Of a stretch of 5,366 nt of DNA, positions 4,674-5,366 are shown one piece after another. Position 1 is the first letter of the stretch, and each line of letters begins with the position of its first letter. A program made the translations under genes and the position numbers. Below the pieces are notes generated by a model. That model was given only the letters and a program-made list of their open reading frames with translations. It did not search any database and was not told the origin of the DNA. Origin of the DNA: Halobacteriales archaeon QS_9_70_65 (GTDB lineage Archaea; Halobacteriota; Halobacteria; Halobacteriales; Haloarculaceae); assembly GCA_003023535.1 (NCBI GenBank), contig PXSC01000189.1, positions 1 to 5,366 of the forward strand. Direction: 5' to 3'.

Positions 4674-5150
4674 ATGACCACCCACGTCGGGCTGACGGCG
4701 CGGGCGCTCGGCGCCGACCGGGTCGTCGTCGCGGGCGCCGCCTCCGAGCCGAAAGCGACCGTCGAGGAGGTGGTCGACCGCTTCGGCGGTCCGTTCGCCG
4801 TCGAGACCGCCGACGGTCACCGCGCGTTCCTGCGAGAGTGGGACGGGGCCGTCGTCCACCTGACGATGTACGGGCTGCCGGTCCAGGAGGTCGAAACCGA
4901 CATTCGGGAGGCCCACGCCGCCGGGCCGCTCGCGGTCGTCGTCGGCTCCGAGAAGGTCCCCTTCGACGTCTACGAGCGGGCCGACTTCAACGTCGCCGTG
5001 ACGAACCAGCCGCACTCGGAGGTGGCCGGACTGGCGGTGTTCCTCGACCGGCTCTTCGAGGGCCGGGAACTGGACCGGGAGTGGGCCGACGCCGCCCACC
5101 GGATCGTCCCGAAGGAGACCGGCAAGCTCGTCGAGCCGGTCGACGAGTGA
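4674..5150 (+). CDS. trm56: tRNA (cytidine(56)-2'-O)-methyltransferase aTrm56, N-terminally truncated
   Basis: The 158-residue reading from the ATG at 4674 begins MTTHVGLTARALGADRVVVA, continues with VVHLTMYGLPVQ at 60-71 and carries the SPOUT knot region LAVVVGSEKVPFDVYERAD, with NVAVTNQPHSEVAGLAVFLDR at 106-126. These are hallmark motifs of aTrm56, which uses S-adenosylmethionine to methylate the ribose of C56 in the tRNA T-loop. Family members begin about 15-20 residues earlier, with a conserved LRLGHRxxRDxR strand and loop directly before the TTH motif. Here only the two codons for ER precede the ATG as family-like sequence; further upstream lies the hairpin element. The missing part includes the first beta strand, so the enzyme may be impaired or start differently. 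A GTG at 4551 in the same open frame would add 41 residues of repeat-derived sequence. No Shine-Dalgarno site or TATA box is evident. The tfe gene follows after about 100 bases, a pairing I recall from other haloarchaea. Confidence 0.85.
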   Translation: MTTHVGLTARALGADRVVVAGAASEPKATVEEVVDRFGGPFAVETADGHRAFLREWDGAVVHLTMYGLPVQEVETDIREAHAAGPLAVVVGSEKVPFDVYERADFNVAVTNQPHSEVAGLAVFLDRLFEGRELDREWADAAHRIVPKETGKLVEPVDE

Positions 5151-5156
5151 CCGGGC

Positions 5157-5170
5157 GGCCGCGAGCGGCC
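5157..5170 (+). terminator. Inverted repeat just after trm56
   Basis: Arms GGCCGC and GCGGCC around GA begin seven bases past the trm56 stop and could fold as a 5-bp stem with a CGAG loop. There is no T tract, so termination is only a possibility. The second arm overlaps the first GCGAGCGG copy of the repeats that follow. Confidence 0.25.
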
Positions 5171-5180
5171 ACGGCCGGCG

Positions 5181-5222
5181 GCGAGCGGAGAGCCGCGAGC
5201 GGAAAGTTGCGAGCGGAGAGTT
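5181..5222 (+). repeat. Three-copy 14-bp tandem repeat upstream of tfe
   Basis: The units are GCGAGCGGAGAGCC (5181-5194), GCGAGCGGAAAGTT (5195-5208) and GCGAGCGGAGAGTT (5209-5222). Units 2 and 3 differ at one base, and units 1 and 3 at two. An extra GCGAGCGG core occurs at 5161-5168. The last unit's TT starts the tfe TATA-like box, so the repeat occupies the place of the promoter's BRE and upstream region. Confidence 0.85.
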
Positions 5223-5226
5223 AAAG
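5221..5226 (+). promoter_or_regulatory. TATA-like box of tfe
   Basis: TTAAAG is centred 28 bases before the tfe ATG at 5252, which would put the transcription start at or within a few bases of the start codon. No Shine-Dalgarno site precedes the ATG, in keeping with a leaderless message. Confidence 0.55.
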
Positions 5227-5251
5227 GGATTGGGCGGCGGATGGTCGGGTA

Positions 5252-5366
5252 ATGGCTTTTGAGGACTTGCTGAACGACCCCGTGATCCAGAAGTACCTCC
5301 ACGAGCTGGTCGGGCCGACGGGGATGCCGGTCGCGGCGGCGCCGCCGGACGGCGAGGTGACCGACG
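5252..5366 (+). CDS. tfe: Transcription factor E alpha subunit, TFE (partial, 5' end)
   Basis: The 38 complete codons begin MAFEDLLNDPVIQKYLHELV and continue through GPTGMPVAAAPPDGEVTD before leaving the window. This is the well-conserved start of haloarchaeal TFE, leading into its winged-helix domain. TFE is the archaeal relative of the TFIIE alpha subunit. It joins the TBP-TFB-RNA polymerase complex and helps promoter opening. The winged helix and the zinc ribbon lie beyond the window's end and cannot be judged. The start is fixed by the family N-terminus and by a TATA-like box 28 bases upstream. It follows trm56 on the same strand but seems to have its own promoter made partly of a tandem repeat. 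Confidence 0.93.
   Translation, partial: MAFEDLLNDPVIQKYLHELVGPTGMPVAAAPPDGEVTD

Noticed and set aside
4334..4681. 115-codon minus-strand open frame across the hairpin array
   Set aside because: The inverted repeats and high GC keep several frames open here. The peptide shows no family features and would be read from repeat DNA.

Overview
The window is haloarchaeal chromosomal DNA. The GC content is very high, with G or C at most third codon positions. The proteins are acidic, and several genes appear leaderless, with TATA-like boxes about 27 bases upstream. The rightmost gene is the archaeal transcription factor TFE, next to the archaeal tRNA methyltransferase aTrm56. The TFE N-terminus resembles my recollection of Haloarcula-type proteins, so Haloarculaceae is a reasonable but unproven guess.

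Left part (1-1736): the last 11 codons of an unidentified plus-strand gene, then three minus-strand genes. Read in the direction of transcription these are a DUF2797 protein with a Cys/His cluster and a GIY-YIG-like segment (1736-969), a 38-residue membrane microprotein (818-702), and a 135-residue protein with an acidic head, a Gly/Met-rich centre and a coiled-coil tail (651-244). The last two are close enough to be co-transcribed.

Middle part (1737-3341): a 110-base divergent promoter region with a palindromic TTTAAA core separates the DUF2797 gene from a Tat-exported subtilisin-like protease (1847-2908). A BsuPI-family proteinase inhibitor (2944-3270) follows 35 bases later. The protease keeps its catalytic residues, but the stretch normally found between the catalytic serine helix and the C-terminal GxGRxDxxxAL motif is missing. 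A perfect 16-base GC palindrome lies between this pair and the convergent sugar-nucleotide epimerase gene (4277-3342).

Right part (4278-5366): the 396-base gap between the divergent epimerase and trm56 genes holds the most striking structure in the window. Seven consecutive inverted repeats with stems of 6-10 bp, each with a loop of exactly three bases, are spaced at about 28 bases. Their sequences are unrelated to each other. The array and its flank run up to the codons just before the trm56 ATG. The conserved aTrm56 N-terminus (LRLGHRxxRDxR) is absent there, so the repeat element appears to have replaced the 5' end of that gene. The tfe gene follows, with a TATA box built into the last unit of a 14-bp tandem repeat.

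Three things deserve follow-up: the triloop-hairpin array, the tRNA methyltransferase it seems to have truncated, and the protease-inhibitor pair.
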